A stretch of DNA of 64,000 nucleotides from CAZYJR01 sp964647905. GTDB lineage: Bacteria > Desulfobacterota > DSM-4660 > Desulfatiglandales > HGW-15. Each line of letters opens with the position of its first letter. The first letter of the stretch is position 1. The notes beneath the pieces are model-generated. The model did no database searches and was not told the origin of the DNA. It saw only the letters and a program-made list of their open reading frames with translations. Both the position numbers and the translations under genes were made by a program. Positions 33,901 to 42,031 of the stretch are shown in pieces. The stretch lies in NCBI GenBank assembly GCA_964647905.1, contig CAZYJR010000016.1, forward strand, positions 1 through 64,000, given 5' to 3'.

Positions 33901-35380
33901 CCTGGCCTATGGCCACTATTGCGGTGTCGGCCTCCATGGAGGTGAGATCGGTCTCGTCATATGCGGGGTTGAAACGGCCCTCGGAGTCAAAGACCGATGT
34001 GCAGCGCTTGAACTCCACTCCGGTCAAGTCCTCGCCTTGGGCCAGGAATCGGGTGGGACCCAGGCTGTTCACTATCTCCACCCCCTCTTCCAGGGCCTCT
34101 TGTATCTCGTGGTCCCAGGCCGGCATCTCCTCCCTGGTCTCCAGGCACACCAGGGTGACCTGCTCGGCCCCCGACCTCTTGGCTGTAAGGGCTACGTCCA
34201 CGGCCACATTGCCGCCTCCGATCACCACTGTGCGCCTTCCCACACCGACCTCTCGGCCGAGGGCGGTTTGCCTGAGGAAGTCCACGCCTTTGAGCACCCC
34301 GGGGTGGTCTTCTCCGGGAATGTTGAGAGCACGGCTCCGGTGGAGCCCGGTGGCCAGGAAAAAGGCCTGGTATCCGTCCCCTCCCAATGAGTCCAGGGTC
34401 ACGTCCGCTCCGAACTCCACGCCGGTTCGGATCTCCACGCCCATGTCCTCGATCACCTTGATCTCTCGGGCCAGGATGTCCCGGGGCAGGCGGTATTCCG
34501 GGATGCCCACCGCCATCATTCCCCCTGCAACGGGCAGCTTCTCCAGGACCTTGACCTGGTAGCCTTTCCAGGCAAGGAAATATGCGGCTGTAAGACCAGC
34601 GGGCCCGGCGCCCACCACTGCTATCTTCTCGGGTCTCTTTTCTTCGGGCTCCGGCACGTAACGGCTTTCCGCCTCCAGGTCCAGGTCGGCCAGGAACCTG
34701 TGGAGGTACTGGATGGCCACGGGTTCGTCCACATCACCGCGGGTGCAGACCCCCTCGCAAGGGTGGTGGCAGACCCGGCCGCAGGCTGCGGGAAAGGGGT
34801 GGACCTGCTTGAAGAGCTCCAGGGCCTCGCGGTACTTGCCGTTGTTTATGAGGGCCACGTAGCCCTGGATGCTCACATGGGCCGGGCAGGTGGCCTTGCA
34901 GGGCGCGGTCCCCCTCTTGTCTATGGCAAAGGCGCTGGGCATGGCCTGGGGGTAGAGCTTGTAAGCGGCCTTTCTGTTTCGCAGCCCCTCGTCGAACAGG
35001 TTGGGGACCTCTATGGGGCAGACCTTTGCGCACTCCCCGCAAGCGGTGCACTTGGCGACATCAACGTAGCGGGGCTTTTCCAAGACCTTCACCCGGAAGT
35101 CGCCGGGCCCGCCCGATACCTCCAGGACCTCGCTGTTGGTCAGGAGGTCGATGTTCAGGTGCCTCCCGCACTCCACCAGCTTGGGCGATATGATGCACAT
35201 GGAGCAGTCGTTGGTGGGGAATGTCTTGTCCAATTGGGCCATTACCCCGCCGATCGCCGAGTTCTTCTCCACCAGATAGACCAGATATCCAGAGTCGGCG
35301 AGATCCAGGGAGGCCTGAATTCCGGCGATCCCCGCGCCGACGACCATTACCGAGCCGTTGGGTGTGCTTTTGGTACTCAT
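30944..35380 (-). CDS. hdrA: HdrA-type flavoprotein, tandem HdrA with GltD insertion, Cys form (HdrA-2)
   Basis: The approximately 1478-residue paralogue of HdrA-1 has the same order: FAD motif VMVVGAGIAGIQASLDLA, NDCSMCIISPKLVE with a TGC Cys codon where HdrA-1 has UGA, ferredoxin motif CTACGECAKVCP, GltD module (CKATCPAHVSIQGYVAL, GAGPAGLTAAYFLAWKG, IGGGNVAVDVALTA), first HdrA remainder (CDHAYCSSVCCMYAIKEAVI), second HdrA unit (IGVFVCNCGINIGG, VVGGGAAGMEAALGIAEQG) and C-terminal clusters (CAVCVTCVRTCP, CRGCGACAAECP). The frame is open to 35767 but homology with HdrA-1 places the start near MSTKSTPNGS at 35380. It likely feeds MvhD-2 and MetVF. Confidence 0.92.
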   Translation of the reverse strand: MSTKSTPNGSVMVVGAGIAGIQASLDLADSGYLVYLVEKNSAIGGVMAQLDKTFPTNDCSMCIISPKLVECGRHLNIDLLTNSEVLEVSGGPGDFRVKVLEKPRYVDVAKCTACGECAKVCPIEVPNLFDEGLRNRKAAYKLYPQAMPSAFAIDKRGTAPCKATCPAHVSIQGYVALINNGKYREALELFKQVHPFPAACGRVCHHPCEGVCTRGDVDEPVAIQYLHRFLADLDLEAESRYVPEPEEKRPEKIAVVGAGPAGLTAAYFLAWKGYQVKVLEKLPVAGGMMAVGIPEYRLPRDILAREIKVIEDMGVEIRTGVEFGADVTLDSLGGDGYQAFFLATGLHRSRALNIPGEDHPGVLKGVDFLRQTALGREVGVGRRTVVIGGGNVAVDVALTAKRSGAEQVTLVCLETREEMPAWDHEIQEALEEGVEIVNSLGPTRFLAQGEDLTGVEFKRCTSVFDSEGRFNPAYDETDLTSMEADTAIVAIGQAADLDFAGGQEIAVSTKGGLEADPVTLETPLPGVFAGGDVFYGPKSVVEAVSCGREAAESIHRYLNGMDLREDRDKDWPYEKPPVEGEPARPRAAMRTLPPAEREGTFKEIALGYTEEEARMEAERCLKCGICSECYQCAEACLAEAVLHDQQPEEKVLEVGSIVLAPGFTPFDPTPFDTYSYSKHPNVVTSMEFERILSASGPYEGHLIRPSDHKEPKKVAWLQCVGSRDINRCDHAYCSSVCCMYAIKEAVIAKEHSKDDLDAAIFFMDMRTYGKDFEKYYMRAEQESGVRFIRSRIHTVLPREDDSLVITYATEAGDLQEEVFDMVVLSVGLSPNQDIVALAEGMGIRLNQHKFAETGSFTPVSTDREGVYLCGVFQGPKDIPTSVMEASAAAAASGRILAEARGTMTRTKDLPPEKDFSAEEPWIGVFVCNCGINIGGIADVPAVREYAQTLPNVVHVEDNLFTCSQDTQDKMKEVIQEKGINRVVVASCSPRTHEPLFQETIRDAGLNKYLFEMANIRDQDTWVHMNEPEKATEKAKDLVRMAVAKAGLVEPLQQFEIPVKPSALVVGGGAAGMEAALGIAEQGYQAYLVERTGELGGVAGKLRSTWKGEDVAEYVEGLRQRVQSHPMIKVFMDTAVKDSAGTIGNFVTSLSPVRGDGPVQVIEHGVTVLATGGKEYRPTEYLYGEHPNVLTHLDLDRAMKENDPRIAEAGTAVFIQCVGSRTPERPYCSKVCCTHSLESALALKAADPDMNVFILYRDLRSYGFREDLYSEARRRGVLFIRYDPEDPPLLQTAEGGGLDLRVKDHVLQRPVKISPDLVILASAVLPNENKELFELLKVPVNNEGFLIEAHAKLRPVDMASDGLFIAGLAHYPKPLDETIAQANAAVARSMTILTRDRIMVGGVVAEVIPERCAVCVTCVRTCPYGVPRIGQEGHAVIDPAECRGCGACAAECPGKAIVLRHFTDEQIIAKEDALFQAGG

Positions 35381-35633
35381 GGGTTCCAGGTTCTCCTCTT
35401 CCTCTTGGAAACGCTCGAGCGCTGTTATCTCCGCCATGCCCATCCCGCGGCTCCTGCCGGACCGGATCAGGGAAGGGCTCCGCAAACCGAAATCGCCCGG
35501 AGTTAGCGTGGTTCCGCCGTTCCGGGCGAACTTTGTGAAACTTGATACATGCCACACGGAATCCAGGGGAGTCAAGAAAAAACAGGGCTTGGAGCGGTCC
35601 TCCTCGTGCCGGGGCCAAGGACTCATACCGGTG

Positions 35634-35662
35634 TTGACCCTGGACCCGGGATCCCCTAAAAT
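35634..35662 (+). promoter_or_regulatory. Strong sigma70-type promoter for the ppdK transcript
   Basis: TTGACC (35634-35639) and TAAAAT (35657-35662) are separated by exactly 17 bases; each matches the consensus at five of six positions. Transcription would start near 35669, about 65 bases before the small hypothetical gene at 35736. It lies in the 355-base divergent gap 35381-35735, which otherwise has only a weak TTGACT (35576-35571, minus strand) that might belong to HdrA-2. Confidence 0.7.
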
Positions 35663-35735
35663 AACCCGGTATGAAATCGGTCGATTCAGGCCCGAGAAGG
35701 GAATGGAGCGAGAACACTCAGACAGGCGGTGAAAA

Positions 35736-36101
35736 ATGACCGGCAGCGGCAACCCGCGTTCGAACACGGAAGGCGATGTGGTCTTGATCTACTACAAGGA
35801 CGAGCCTTCGGTCTACGCCCGCATAGAACTGATCGAACCCGATGTGAAAAAGGGCTGGTACCAGGTGAGCCTTCTCATGCTCACGCTCCCGCCTCAGCCC
35901 GTCACTTGGATCCTTCGCGAGGAGTACATAAACGGCGAGCCCTTTACCATGGGAGGTCAGCCCCTGCGCATAGAGGCGGTCCCCATTGCGTCACCCGCCC
36001 GGGACTCGGCCGAGCCGTCTCCTTCGACCGGCGGAGAGGGGCTTCCGGGCGGGGGACCGGCAAAGGTGGTCCCGCTTCGAAAGAAGACGACTCGAACGTG
36101 A
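35736..36101 (+). CDS. Conserved-looking hypothetical protein, 121 residues
   Basis: The N-terminal 85 residues look like a compact beta-rich domain: EGDVVLIYYKDEPSVYARIE, LIEPDVKKGWYQVSLLMLTL and PPQPVTWILREEYINGEPFT. The C-terminal 35 residues are a low-complexity Ser/Gly/Pro linker ending in basic residues (VVPLRKKTTRT). No signal peptide, membrane helix or metal motif is seen. The ATG is preceded by AGGCGGTG. It is the first gene behind a good promoter and is followed by a small membrane protein and pyruvate phosphate dikinase. I do not know a function; similar proteins seem familiar from deltaproteobacterial genomes but I cannot name a family. Confidence 0.75.
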   Translation: MTGSGNPRSNTEGDVVLIYYKDEPSVYARIELIEPDVKKGWYQVSLLMLTLPPQPVTWILREEYINGEPFTMGGQPLRIEAVPIASPARDSAEPSPSTGGEGLPGGGPAKVVPLRKKTTRT

Positions 36102-36156
36102 AGACCTTGACTCGGGTTCAACCATCACCCGAGGGTGCCATAGGAGTGCGCAGGGA

Positions 36157-36330
36157 ATGACTCAATGGTACACTTTCCTAATCCGCCTGGCTCTTTCCGT
36201 GGGGCTGGCGGTCCTTTTGACCCGGCTCTTCTTCGGCTCGGCATCACCCGTAAGGGTGGGCGGCCTTGCCTTGGCATTGCTGGGGTTTGCATATCTCTTC
36301 GAGTACACCAAACGCCGCGACAGGGGGTGA
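36157..36330 (+). CDS. Small two-helix membrane protein, 57 residues
   Basis: The gene encodes MTQWYTFLIRLALSVGLAVL followed by a short polar turn and a second hydrophobic stretch (VGGLALALLGFAYLFEYT), ending KRRDRG. Two membrane spans with a positive C-terminus are predicted. The ATG at 36157 has AGGAG 10 bases upstream. It sits between the hypothetical gene and ppdK, four bases before the latter, so it is co-transcribed. Function is unknown. Confidence 0.7.
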   Translation: MTQWYTFLIRLALSVGLAVLLTRLFFGSASPVRVGGLALALLGFAYLFEYTKRRDRG

Positions 36331-36334
36331 GGCC

Positions 36335-39172
36335 ATGGAAGCCAAGGTGTCAAAGACCAAGACAAAGGCTAAGACTCAGGACCGGAAGAAGTTCGTTTTC
36401 TCCTTCGAGGAAGGGGATGCCACGGACAAGAAGCTGTTGGGGGGAAAAGGGGCCAACCTCTGCGGCATGACCCAAATCGGCCTGCCCGTGCCTCCGGGAT
36501 TCGTGATCACCACGGAGGCCTGTCTCGCATACTTGGAGAACCGCGACAAGGGGCTGCAGCCGGAGGTCATGGAGCAGGCAAGGGAGGCCATGGCCGAGCT
36601 GGAGAAGAAGACCGGCAAGGGCTTCGGATCGGCGGACAACCCGTTGCTCGTCTCCGTCCGCTCCGGTGCCGCCATGTCCATGCCCGGAATGATGGATACC
36701 ATCCTGAACCTGGGCCTCAACGAAAAGACCGTTCACGGTCTGATCCGCCTCACCAACAAGGAGCGGTTCGTCTATGACGCATACCGCCGCCTGATCCAGC
36801 TCTTCGGGAGCGTATGCCTGGGGATCAAGGACGAGGAGTTCGATGCCGAGTTCACCCGCATCAAGGAGGCACGCGGTGCCAAGACCGACATCGAGCTCGA
36901 TGCCGAGGCCTTGAAGGAAGCAAGCGAGGCCTTCCTTGCGGTGGTGGAGAAGAAAGCAGGCAGGCCCTTCCCCCAGGATCCTTACGAGCAGCTGGAACAG
37001 GCCATAACCGCGGTCTTCAACTCCTGGATGGGCAAGAGGGCGGTGGACTACCGCAGGGAGTTCAATATCACCCCTGAGATGGCCAACGGCACGGCGGTCA
37101 ACATCTGCACCATGGTCTTCGGCAATATGGGGGATGACAGCGGCACAGGCGTGGCCTTTACCAGGAATCCGGGTACGGGGGAGAACCGGCTCTACGGCGA
37201 GTACATGATAAACGCCCAGGGAGAGGACGTGGTAGCAGGGATACGCACACCCAAACCGGTGAGGGAACTCCGAAGGGAGATGCCCGAGGTCTACCGGGAG
37301 CTGGAAGACCTGCGCCATACCCTGGAGAGCTACTACCAGGAGGTCCAGGACTTCGAGTTCACCATAGAGAGGGGCAAGCTCTACTGCCTCCAGACAAGGA
37401 ACGGGAAGATGAACGCGGCCGCCTTTATCAAGACCTCCATAGATATGGTCAACGAGGGGCTGCTCACAGAGGAAGAGGCCATCCTGCGAATCCAACCTGA
37501 GATGCTCACCCAGTTCCTGCACCCCAGACTGGATCCGAACGCCAAGGTGGATTTGCTGGCCCAGGGCCTTCCGGCATCGCCCGGAGCGGCTTCCGGGAAG
37601 ATGGTCTTTGACGCCGACCGGGCGGAGAGCAAGGCCAGGCTGGGCGAGAAGGTGATCCTTGTCCGGGAGGAGACCAAGCCGGACGATATACATGGCTTTT
37701 TCGCCGCACAGGGGATCCTTACCAGCAGGGGCGGCAAGACCTCCCATGCCGCGGTGGTGGCCAGGAGCATGGGCAAACCCTGCGTCTCCGGGTGCGAGGC
37801 CATATGGATAAACCATACGGCCAAAGAGGCGGTGATATCCGGGGTCACCCTGAAGGAAGGGGACGTGATCACCATCGACGGGACCACGGGCAATGTTTAT
37901 CAGGGGGAGGTCCCCACCATAGAGCCCGAGTTCGTGGAAGACCTCATGGTGCTCCTGGAGTGGGCCGACGATATGGGCAGGCTCAGGGTCATGGCCAACG
38001 CGGACACCCCGGAATCAGCGGCGCAGGCCATCAAGTACGGGGCGGTGGGAATCGGGCTTTGCAGGACCGAGCGAATGTTCAATCAGCCGGAAAGGCTGCC
38101 CATAGTCCAGGAGATGATACTCTCCGAGACCGAGGGCGAGCGGCGGCAGTGCCTGGAGCGGCTGCTTCCCTTCCAGCGGGATGATTTCAAGGAAATTTTT
38201 AAAATTATGAGTGGACTCCCTGTTACCATTAGGCTTTTGGATCCTCCTATTCATGAGTTCCTGCCCTCGGCCGAGGAGCTGGTAAACGAGATCGAACACC
38301 TCAGGGAGCTCAAGGCCACTGTGGAGGGGATGGCCGCCTTGCCGGACACCCTGCGCCTCCTGGACCCGGATTTCCTCAACCGCTACGCCGCCAGCCTGGA
38401 GGGTATCACCCACGGCCTGGAGGAGCTCAAGAACCGCCGGCTTGCCGAAGACCTCATCGAGGAAAAGGAGGCCATGCTGCAGAAGGTGAGGGCGCTCTCC
38501 GAGACCAATCCCATGCTCGGGCACCGGGGGGTGCGGCTCGGCATAACCTACCCCGAGATCTACGCCATGCAGATCAGGGCCATCCTGGAGGCCGCGGCCG
38601 AACACATCAAGGAGGGCGGAGATGTCTCCCCGGAGATAATGGTCCCCCAGGTGTGCACGCTCCAGGAGCTCAAATGGGTCCACAAGTATGTGGTCGACAT
38701 ACACAAGGACGTGGAAAAGAAGTTCAAGACCTCGGTGCCTTTCAAGTTCGGGACCATGATAGAGGTGGTCAGGGCCTGCATGAGGGCCGGGCGCATTGCA
38801 GAGCTCGCCGAGTTCATGTCCTTCGGGACCAACGACCTCACCCAGGCCACCTTCTCCTTTTCCAGGGAGGATGCGGAGAACAAGTTCCTGCCGCTCTACA
38901 ACGAAAGGGGAATACTGCAGCACAACCCGTTCGAGGTCCTGGACATAAAGGGAGTGGGAAGACTGATGATGATCACCGTGGAGTGGGCCAGGAAGACCCG
39001 GCCGGACATGAAGATCGGGATCTGCGGGGAGCAAGCCGGACATCCGGACACCATCAGGTTCTGCCACCACATAGACCTGAGCTATGTCTCATGCTCCCCG
39101 CCCAGGGTGCCCATTGCCAGGCTGGCCTGCGCGCATGCCAAGCTGAAGGAGGGCGAGTACGAGTTCGCCTGA
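36335..39172 (+). CDS. ppdK: Pyruvate, phosphate dikinase
   Basis: This 945-residue enzyme interconverts ATP + pyruvate + Pi with AMP + PEP + PPi. The N-terminal ATP-binding domain has LGGKGANLCGMTQIGLPVPP and VSVRSGAAMSMPGMMDTILN. The central swivelling domain has the catalytic His in GGKTSHAAVVARSMGKPCVS. The C-terminal PEP/pyruvate barrel has GLCRTERMF, GTNDLTQATFSFSREDAE and the catalytic Cys in IGICGEQAGHP. A Lys/Thr-rich N-terminal extension of about 18 residues precedes the usual start. In anaerobes it serves gluconeogenesis from pyruvate or PPi-linked glycolysis. The ATG at 36335 follows GGGGTGAGGCC and fits the spacing to the preceding stop. Confidence 0.97.
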   Translation: MEAKVSKTKTKAKTQDRKKFVFSFEEGDATDKKLLGGKGANLCGMTQIGLPVPPGFVITTEACLAYLENRDKGLQPEVMEQAREAMAELEKKTGKGFGSADNPLLVSVRSGAAMSMPGMMDTILNLGLNEKTVHGLIRLTNKERFVYDAYRRLIQLFGSVCLGIKDEEFDAEFTRIKEARGAKTDIELDAEALKEASEAFLAVVEKKAGRPFPQDPYEQLEQAITAVFNSWMGKRAVDYRREFNITPEMANGTAVNICTMVFGNMGDDSGTGVAFTRNPGTGENRLYGEYMINAQGEDVVAGIRTPKPVRELRREMPEVYRELEDLRHTLESYYQEVQDFEFTIERGKLYCLQTRNGKMNAAAFIKTSIDMVNEGLLTEEEAILRIQPEMLTQFLHPRLDPNAKVDLLAQGLPASPGAASGKMVFDADRAESKARLGEKVILVREETKPDDIHGFFAAQGILTSRGGKTSHAAVVARSMGKPCVSGCEAIWINHTAKEAVISGVTLKEGDVITIDGTTGNVYQGEVPTIEPEFVEDLMVLLEWADDMGRLRVMANADTPESAAQAIKYGAVGIGLCRTERMFNQPERLPIVQEMILSETEGERRQCLERLLPFQRDDFKEIFKIMSGLPVTIRLLDPPIHEFLPSAEELVNEIEHLRELKATVEGMAALPDTLRLLDPDFLNRYAASLEGITHGLEELKNRRLAEDLIEEKEAMLQKVRALSETNPMLGHRGVRLGITYPEIYAMQIRAILEAAAEHIKEGGDVSPEIMVPQVCTLQELKWVHKYVVDIHKDVEKKFKTSVPFKFGTMIEVVRACMRAGRIAELAEFMSFGTNDLTQATFSFSREDAENKFLPLYNERGILQHNPFEVLDIKGVGRLMMITVEWARKTRPDMKIGICGEQAGHPDTIRFCHHIDLSYVSCSPPRVPIARLACAHAKLKEGEYEFA

Positions 39173-39201
39173 ACCCCGGGGATAAAATCAGAACGGCTGG
39201 C

Positions 39202-39237
39202 CGGCCCGCGGCAGGCGTCTTACCCGGCCGCGGGCCG
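39202..39237 (+). terminator. Hairpin after ppdK
   Basis: CGGCCCGCGG (39202-39211) pairs perfectly over 10 bp with CCGCGGGCCG (39228-39237), 30 bases after the ppdK stop. Only AGCTTT follows, so it is a partial intrinsic terminator and might let some transcription pass into the radical SAM gene. Confidence 0.55.
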
Positions 39238-39268
39238 AGCTTTGCCATGTACAAAGGGAATGGAACCG

Positions 39269-40441
39269 ATGGAAGAGAAAAGGGAAAGACACCCGTTGAG
39301 TTTTGAGCAAGGGCCCATAAGGCCGCCCAACGAGGCCCAGAGCCTGCTCTTGAGGTTCACCCGGAACTGCCCCTGGAACCAGTGCCTGTTCTGCCCCGTT
39401 TACAAGGGGCGCAAGTTCTCCCTGCGCTCAGTGGACGAGATCAAGAAGGACATACGGGCGGTCAGGGACATGGTGGACGAGATCAAGGCCCTCTCCTGGA
39501 GACTGGGTGAGAGCGGGGACATAAACGATCCGGTGGCGAGCGCGGTCTTCAACAGCGCGAATTACAGCGAGGCGTTCCGCGGGGTGGCCGCCTGGCTGTA
39601 CTACGGAACAGGATCATGTTTCCTGCAGGACGCGGACAACCTGGTGATGAAGACCAGGGATCTGGTGGAGGCCCTGCGCTTCTTGCGGGAGAAGCTCCCC
39701 GAGGTCAAGCGGGTGACCACCTATTCGAGGTCCAGGACCGTGGTGCGGAAATCGGCGGAGGCCCTGAACGCGATCCGGCGGGCGGGCCTGGACCGGGTCC
39801 ACATAGGCCTTGAGAGCGGCTATGACCCCATCCTCAAGATGGTCAAGAAGGGGGTTACGGCGGAGCAGCATGTGGAGGCGGGTGTGAAGTTGCTACAGGC
39901 CGGGATGGAGCTCTCCGAGTATGTGATGCCCGGGCTCGGGGGTCAGGAGCTCTGGCGGGAGCATGCCGTTGCCACGGCCGAGGTGCTGAACCGGATCAAC
40001 CCCCATTTCATACGCCTGAGGAGCCTGAGGGTCCCCAAGCGCGTGCCCCTGTACCGGAAGATCCAAGAGGGGGCCTTCACCATGCAGACGGACGATTTGT
40101 TGGCCCGGGAGCTGGAGCTCTTCATAGAGAGGCTGGACGGCATCACCAGCGTGGTCACCAGCGATCACATCATGAACCTGATGGAGGACGTCAGCGGCAA
40201 GCTCCCCGAGGAAAAGCCCAAGATGCTCGATGCCGTACACCGTTACCAGGACCTCCCGGACGAGGAGCGGATAATCTACCGGGTGGGCCGGAGGGGTGGC
40301 GCCTTCCGCTCTCCCCAGGACCTCAAGCGGGACCCCGTGACTTACCGGAAGATCCGGAGCCTGGTGGAGCAGGTCAGATCGGAGGGCGGCGAGGAGGCGG
40401 TGGAGGGCTTTATCAAGGATATGGTTGACCGATACATCTGA
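39269..40441 (+). CDS. Radical SAM protein of unknown substrate
   Basis: The roughly 390-residue protein carries the radical SAM CxxxCxxC motif as RNCPWNQCLFCPVY near residue 35, followed by the expected barrel motifs (RVTTYSRSRTVV, GLDRVHIGLESGYDPILKMV, SEYVMPGLGGQ). The HIGLESG stretch resembles Elp3/HemN-like radical SAM enzymes. No second Fe-S domain, B12 domain or TRAM domain is seen. Three in-frame starts (TTG 39242, ATG 39260, ATG 39269) are possible; AAAGGGA spacing favours 39269. It lies between ppdK and the tetrapyrrole cluster and might belong to the latter, but no product can be assigned. Confidence 0.85.
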   Translation: MEEKRERHPLSFEQGPIRPPNEAQSLLLRFTRNCPWNQCLFCPVYKGRKFSLRSVDEIKKDIRAVRDMVDEIKALSWRLGESGDINDPVASAVFNSANYSEAFRGVAAWLYYGTGSCFLQDADNLVMKTRDLVEALRFLREKLPEVKRVTTYSRSRTVVRKSAEALNAIRRAGLDRVHIGLESGYDPILKMVKKGVTAEQHVEAGVKLLQAGMELSEYVMPGLGGQELWREHAVATAEVLNRINPHFIRLRSLRVPKRVPLYRKIQEGAFTMQTDDLLARELELFIERLDGITSVVTSDHIMNLMEDVSGKLPEEKPKMLDAVHRYQDLPDEERIIYRVGRRGGAFRSPQDLKRDPVTYRKIRSLVEQVRSEGGEEAVEGFIKDMVDRYI

Positions 40442-40456
40442 TTCGGACTTGTTTTA

Positions 40457-41158
40457 ATGGCATATTATCCCATCCTGATGGACCTCCGAGGCCGCCGCAC
40501 CCTGGTGGTGGGCGGCGGCGGCGTGGCCGAGAGGAAGATCAAGGGCCTGCTGGCCTCGGGCGCCCTGGTCGAGGCGGTCAGCAGGGAGATGAACCCCGGG
40601 GTCATGGACTTGGTCTCAGAGGGCCGGGTCAGGTGGGTGGCCAGGGATTTCCTGGAGGACCATCTCCGAGGGGTCGTGCTGGTGATTGCGGCCACCGACT
40701 CCGAATCACTGAACCACAGGGTCAGTCTGGCAGCGAGGGCGAGGGGTGTTCCCGTAAACGCTGTGGACCAGCCTGCGGATTGCACCTTCATCGTCCCGGC
40801 GGTGGTTCGCAGGGGGGATTTGGTGATTGCGGTCTCGACCTCGGGGCGGAGCCCTGCACTGGCCAGGCGGGTGAGGGAGGAGCTGGAGAAGGCCTTCGGG
40901 TCCGAGTACGGGGACCTGCTCAGGCTGATGGCGGGGATCCGGTCCATTGTCCTGGATAGGGGTCTGAGCCAGGAGGAAAACAGCCGCATCTTCAATGAAT
41001 TGGTGGACTCGGACCTCCTGGAGAGGGTAAGGATGCACGACTGGGAGAGGGCGGGGGAGATCCTGACCAGGATACTGGGGAGCCCCTGGGACGCCGCGGA
41101 CGTGGAGCGGGCGGCCGGGCCCGGACAGGATTCCGGGCAACAAGACCCTTGCGGCTGA
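40457..41158 (+). CDS. Precorrin-2 dehydrogenase / siroheme synthase N-terminal type
   Basis: The 233-residue protein matches the SirC/Met8/CysG N-terminal domain: an NAD-binding Rossmann motif (TLVVGGGGVAERKIKGLLAS), VSREMNPGVMDL, VIAATDSESLN and FIVPAVVRRGDLVIAVSTSG. It oxidises precorrin-2 to sirohydrochlorin with NAD and may insert iron. The methyltransferase half of CysG is absent. Siroheme serves dissimilatory sulfite reductase and is the precursor of alternative heme synthesis in sulfate reducers. It is immediately upstream of the CcsA/HemX-like and hemA genes, a typical deltaproteobacterial order. A Gly/Gln-rich C-terminal tail is extra. Confidence 0.93.
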   Translation: MAYYPILMDLRGRRTLVVGGGGVAERKIKGLLASGALVEAVSREMNPGVMDLVSEGRVRWVARDFLEDHLRGVVLVIAATDSESLNHRVSLAARARGVPVNAVDQPADCTFIVPAVVRRGDLVIAVSTSGRSPALARRVREELEKAFGSEYGDLLRLMAGIRSIVLDRGLSQEENSRIFNELVDSDLLERVRMHDWERAGEILTRILGSPWDAADVERAAGPGQDSGQQDPCG

Positions 41159-41188
41159 GTCCCGGGGCGCAACCCGAGGAGGACCCAT

Positions 41189-42031
41189 ATGTCGATCCTG
41201 CTATATCTGGTTTCATTGCTCCTGATCCTGTCGGCCTCGGGCGGCTTCGTGGTATATGTCATAGGCCAGAAAAGACCGGTGTTCCGCTGGTCCTACCGCA
41301 TTCTGGTGGCCGGTTTCATCTGCCACACGCTCTTCCTGGCCGAGCGTTACTACTCCACGGGCGCGCCGCCGGTGCTGAGCCTCAAGGCGTCGCTTTCCTT
41401 TTTCGCCTGGGCGGTTACCGGGGCCTACATCCTATTCCAGCAGCGGTTCAGGCTGATGGTCCTGGGCTCTTTCGTGGCGCCGCTGGCCGCGGCCATGATG
41501 ATGGTCTCAACCTCCATCCCGGCAGCCGAGGCCGTGGCGGTGAATCCCGTACTCAAGAGCCTGTGGCTGCCCGTTCATGTCCTGACCGTGTTTGCCGGGG
41601 ACGGGATGTTCGCCGTGGCCTTTGCCGCTGCGGTGATGTATCTGCTCCAGGAGCGGCAGATAAAGAGGAAGCGCCTGGGCGGTTTCTACAAGAGGCTCCC
41701 GTCCCTGGAGACGTTGGACTCCATCAATCACCATGCATTGGTCTGGGGGTTCCCTTTTCTCACCCTGGGGATGGTGACCGGGGCGGTCTATGCGCAGCAG
41801 GCCCTGGGGAGCTACTGGCGTTGGGACCCTAAGGAGGTCTGGTCGCTGATCACCTGGCTCGCCTATGCGGTCTTGCTCCACGAGCGTCTCACAGTGGGAT
41901 GGAGGGGCCGGAGGGCGGCGGTGATGTCCATCGTGTGTTTCGCACTGGTGATCTTCACCTTTGTCGGGGTGAGCCTGTGGTCCAGTGACTACCACAGCTT
42001 CGAGAGCCTGGGGGGACGGGCGCTCAAATGA
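41189..42031 (+). CDS. CcsA/HemX-like cytochrome c assembly membrane protein
   Basis: The 280-residue protein has about eight membrane helices and the tryptophan-rich heme-handling motif WRWDPKEVWSLITWLAYA of the CcsA/ResC/HemX family, plus conserved histidines in INHHALVWGFPFL and HERLTVGW. CcsA-type proteins present heme for covalent attachment to apocytochrome c; HemX variants regulate HemA. Position directly before hemA with a four-base overlap fits a HemX-like role, but the sequence alone does not separate the two. The ATG has CGAGGAGGACCC just upstream. Confidence 0.88.
   Translation: MSILLYLVSLLLILSASGGFVVYVIGQKRPVFRWSYRILVAGFICHTLFLAERYYSTGAPPVLSLKASLSFFAWAVTGAYILFQQRFRLMVLGSFVAPLAAAMMMVSTSIPAAEAVAVNPVLKSLWLPVHVLTVFAGDGMFAVAFAAAVMYLLQERQIKRKRLGGFYKRLPSLETLDSINHHALVWGFPFLTLGMVTGAVYAQQALGSYWRWDPKEVWSLITWLAYAVLLHERLTVGWRGRRAAVMSIVCFALVIFTFVGVSLWSSDYHSFESLGGRALK

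Noticed and set aside
32519..34390. Very long plus-strand open frame (623 codons) opposite HdrA-2
   Set aside because: It lies antisense to a frame full of recognisable HdrA/GltD motifs; its own translation is His/Gly/Leu-rich with no domain. Long antisense frames are expected at this GC content. The same applies to 8892-10283, 19447-20250, 26983-27984 and 36350-37816.
35381..35767. N-terminal extension of HdrA-2 to 35767
   Set aside because: HdrA-1 and other HdrA proteins start just before the FAD motif; the extension has no domain and covers the divergent promoter region.
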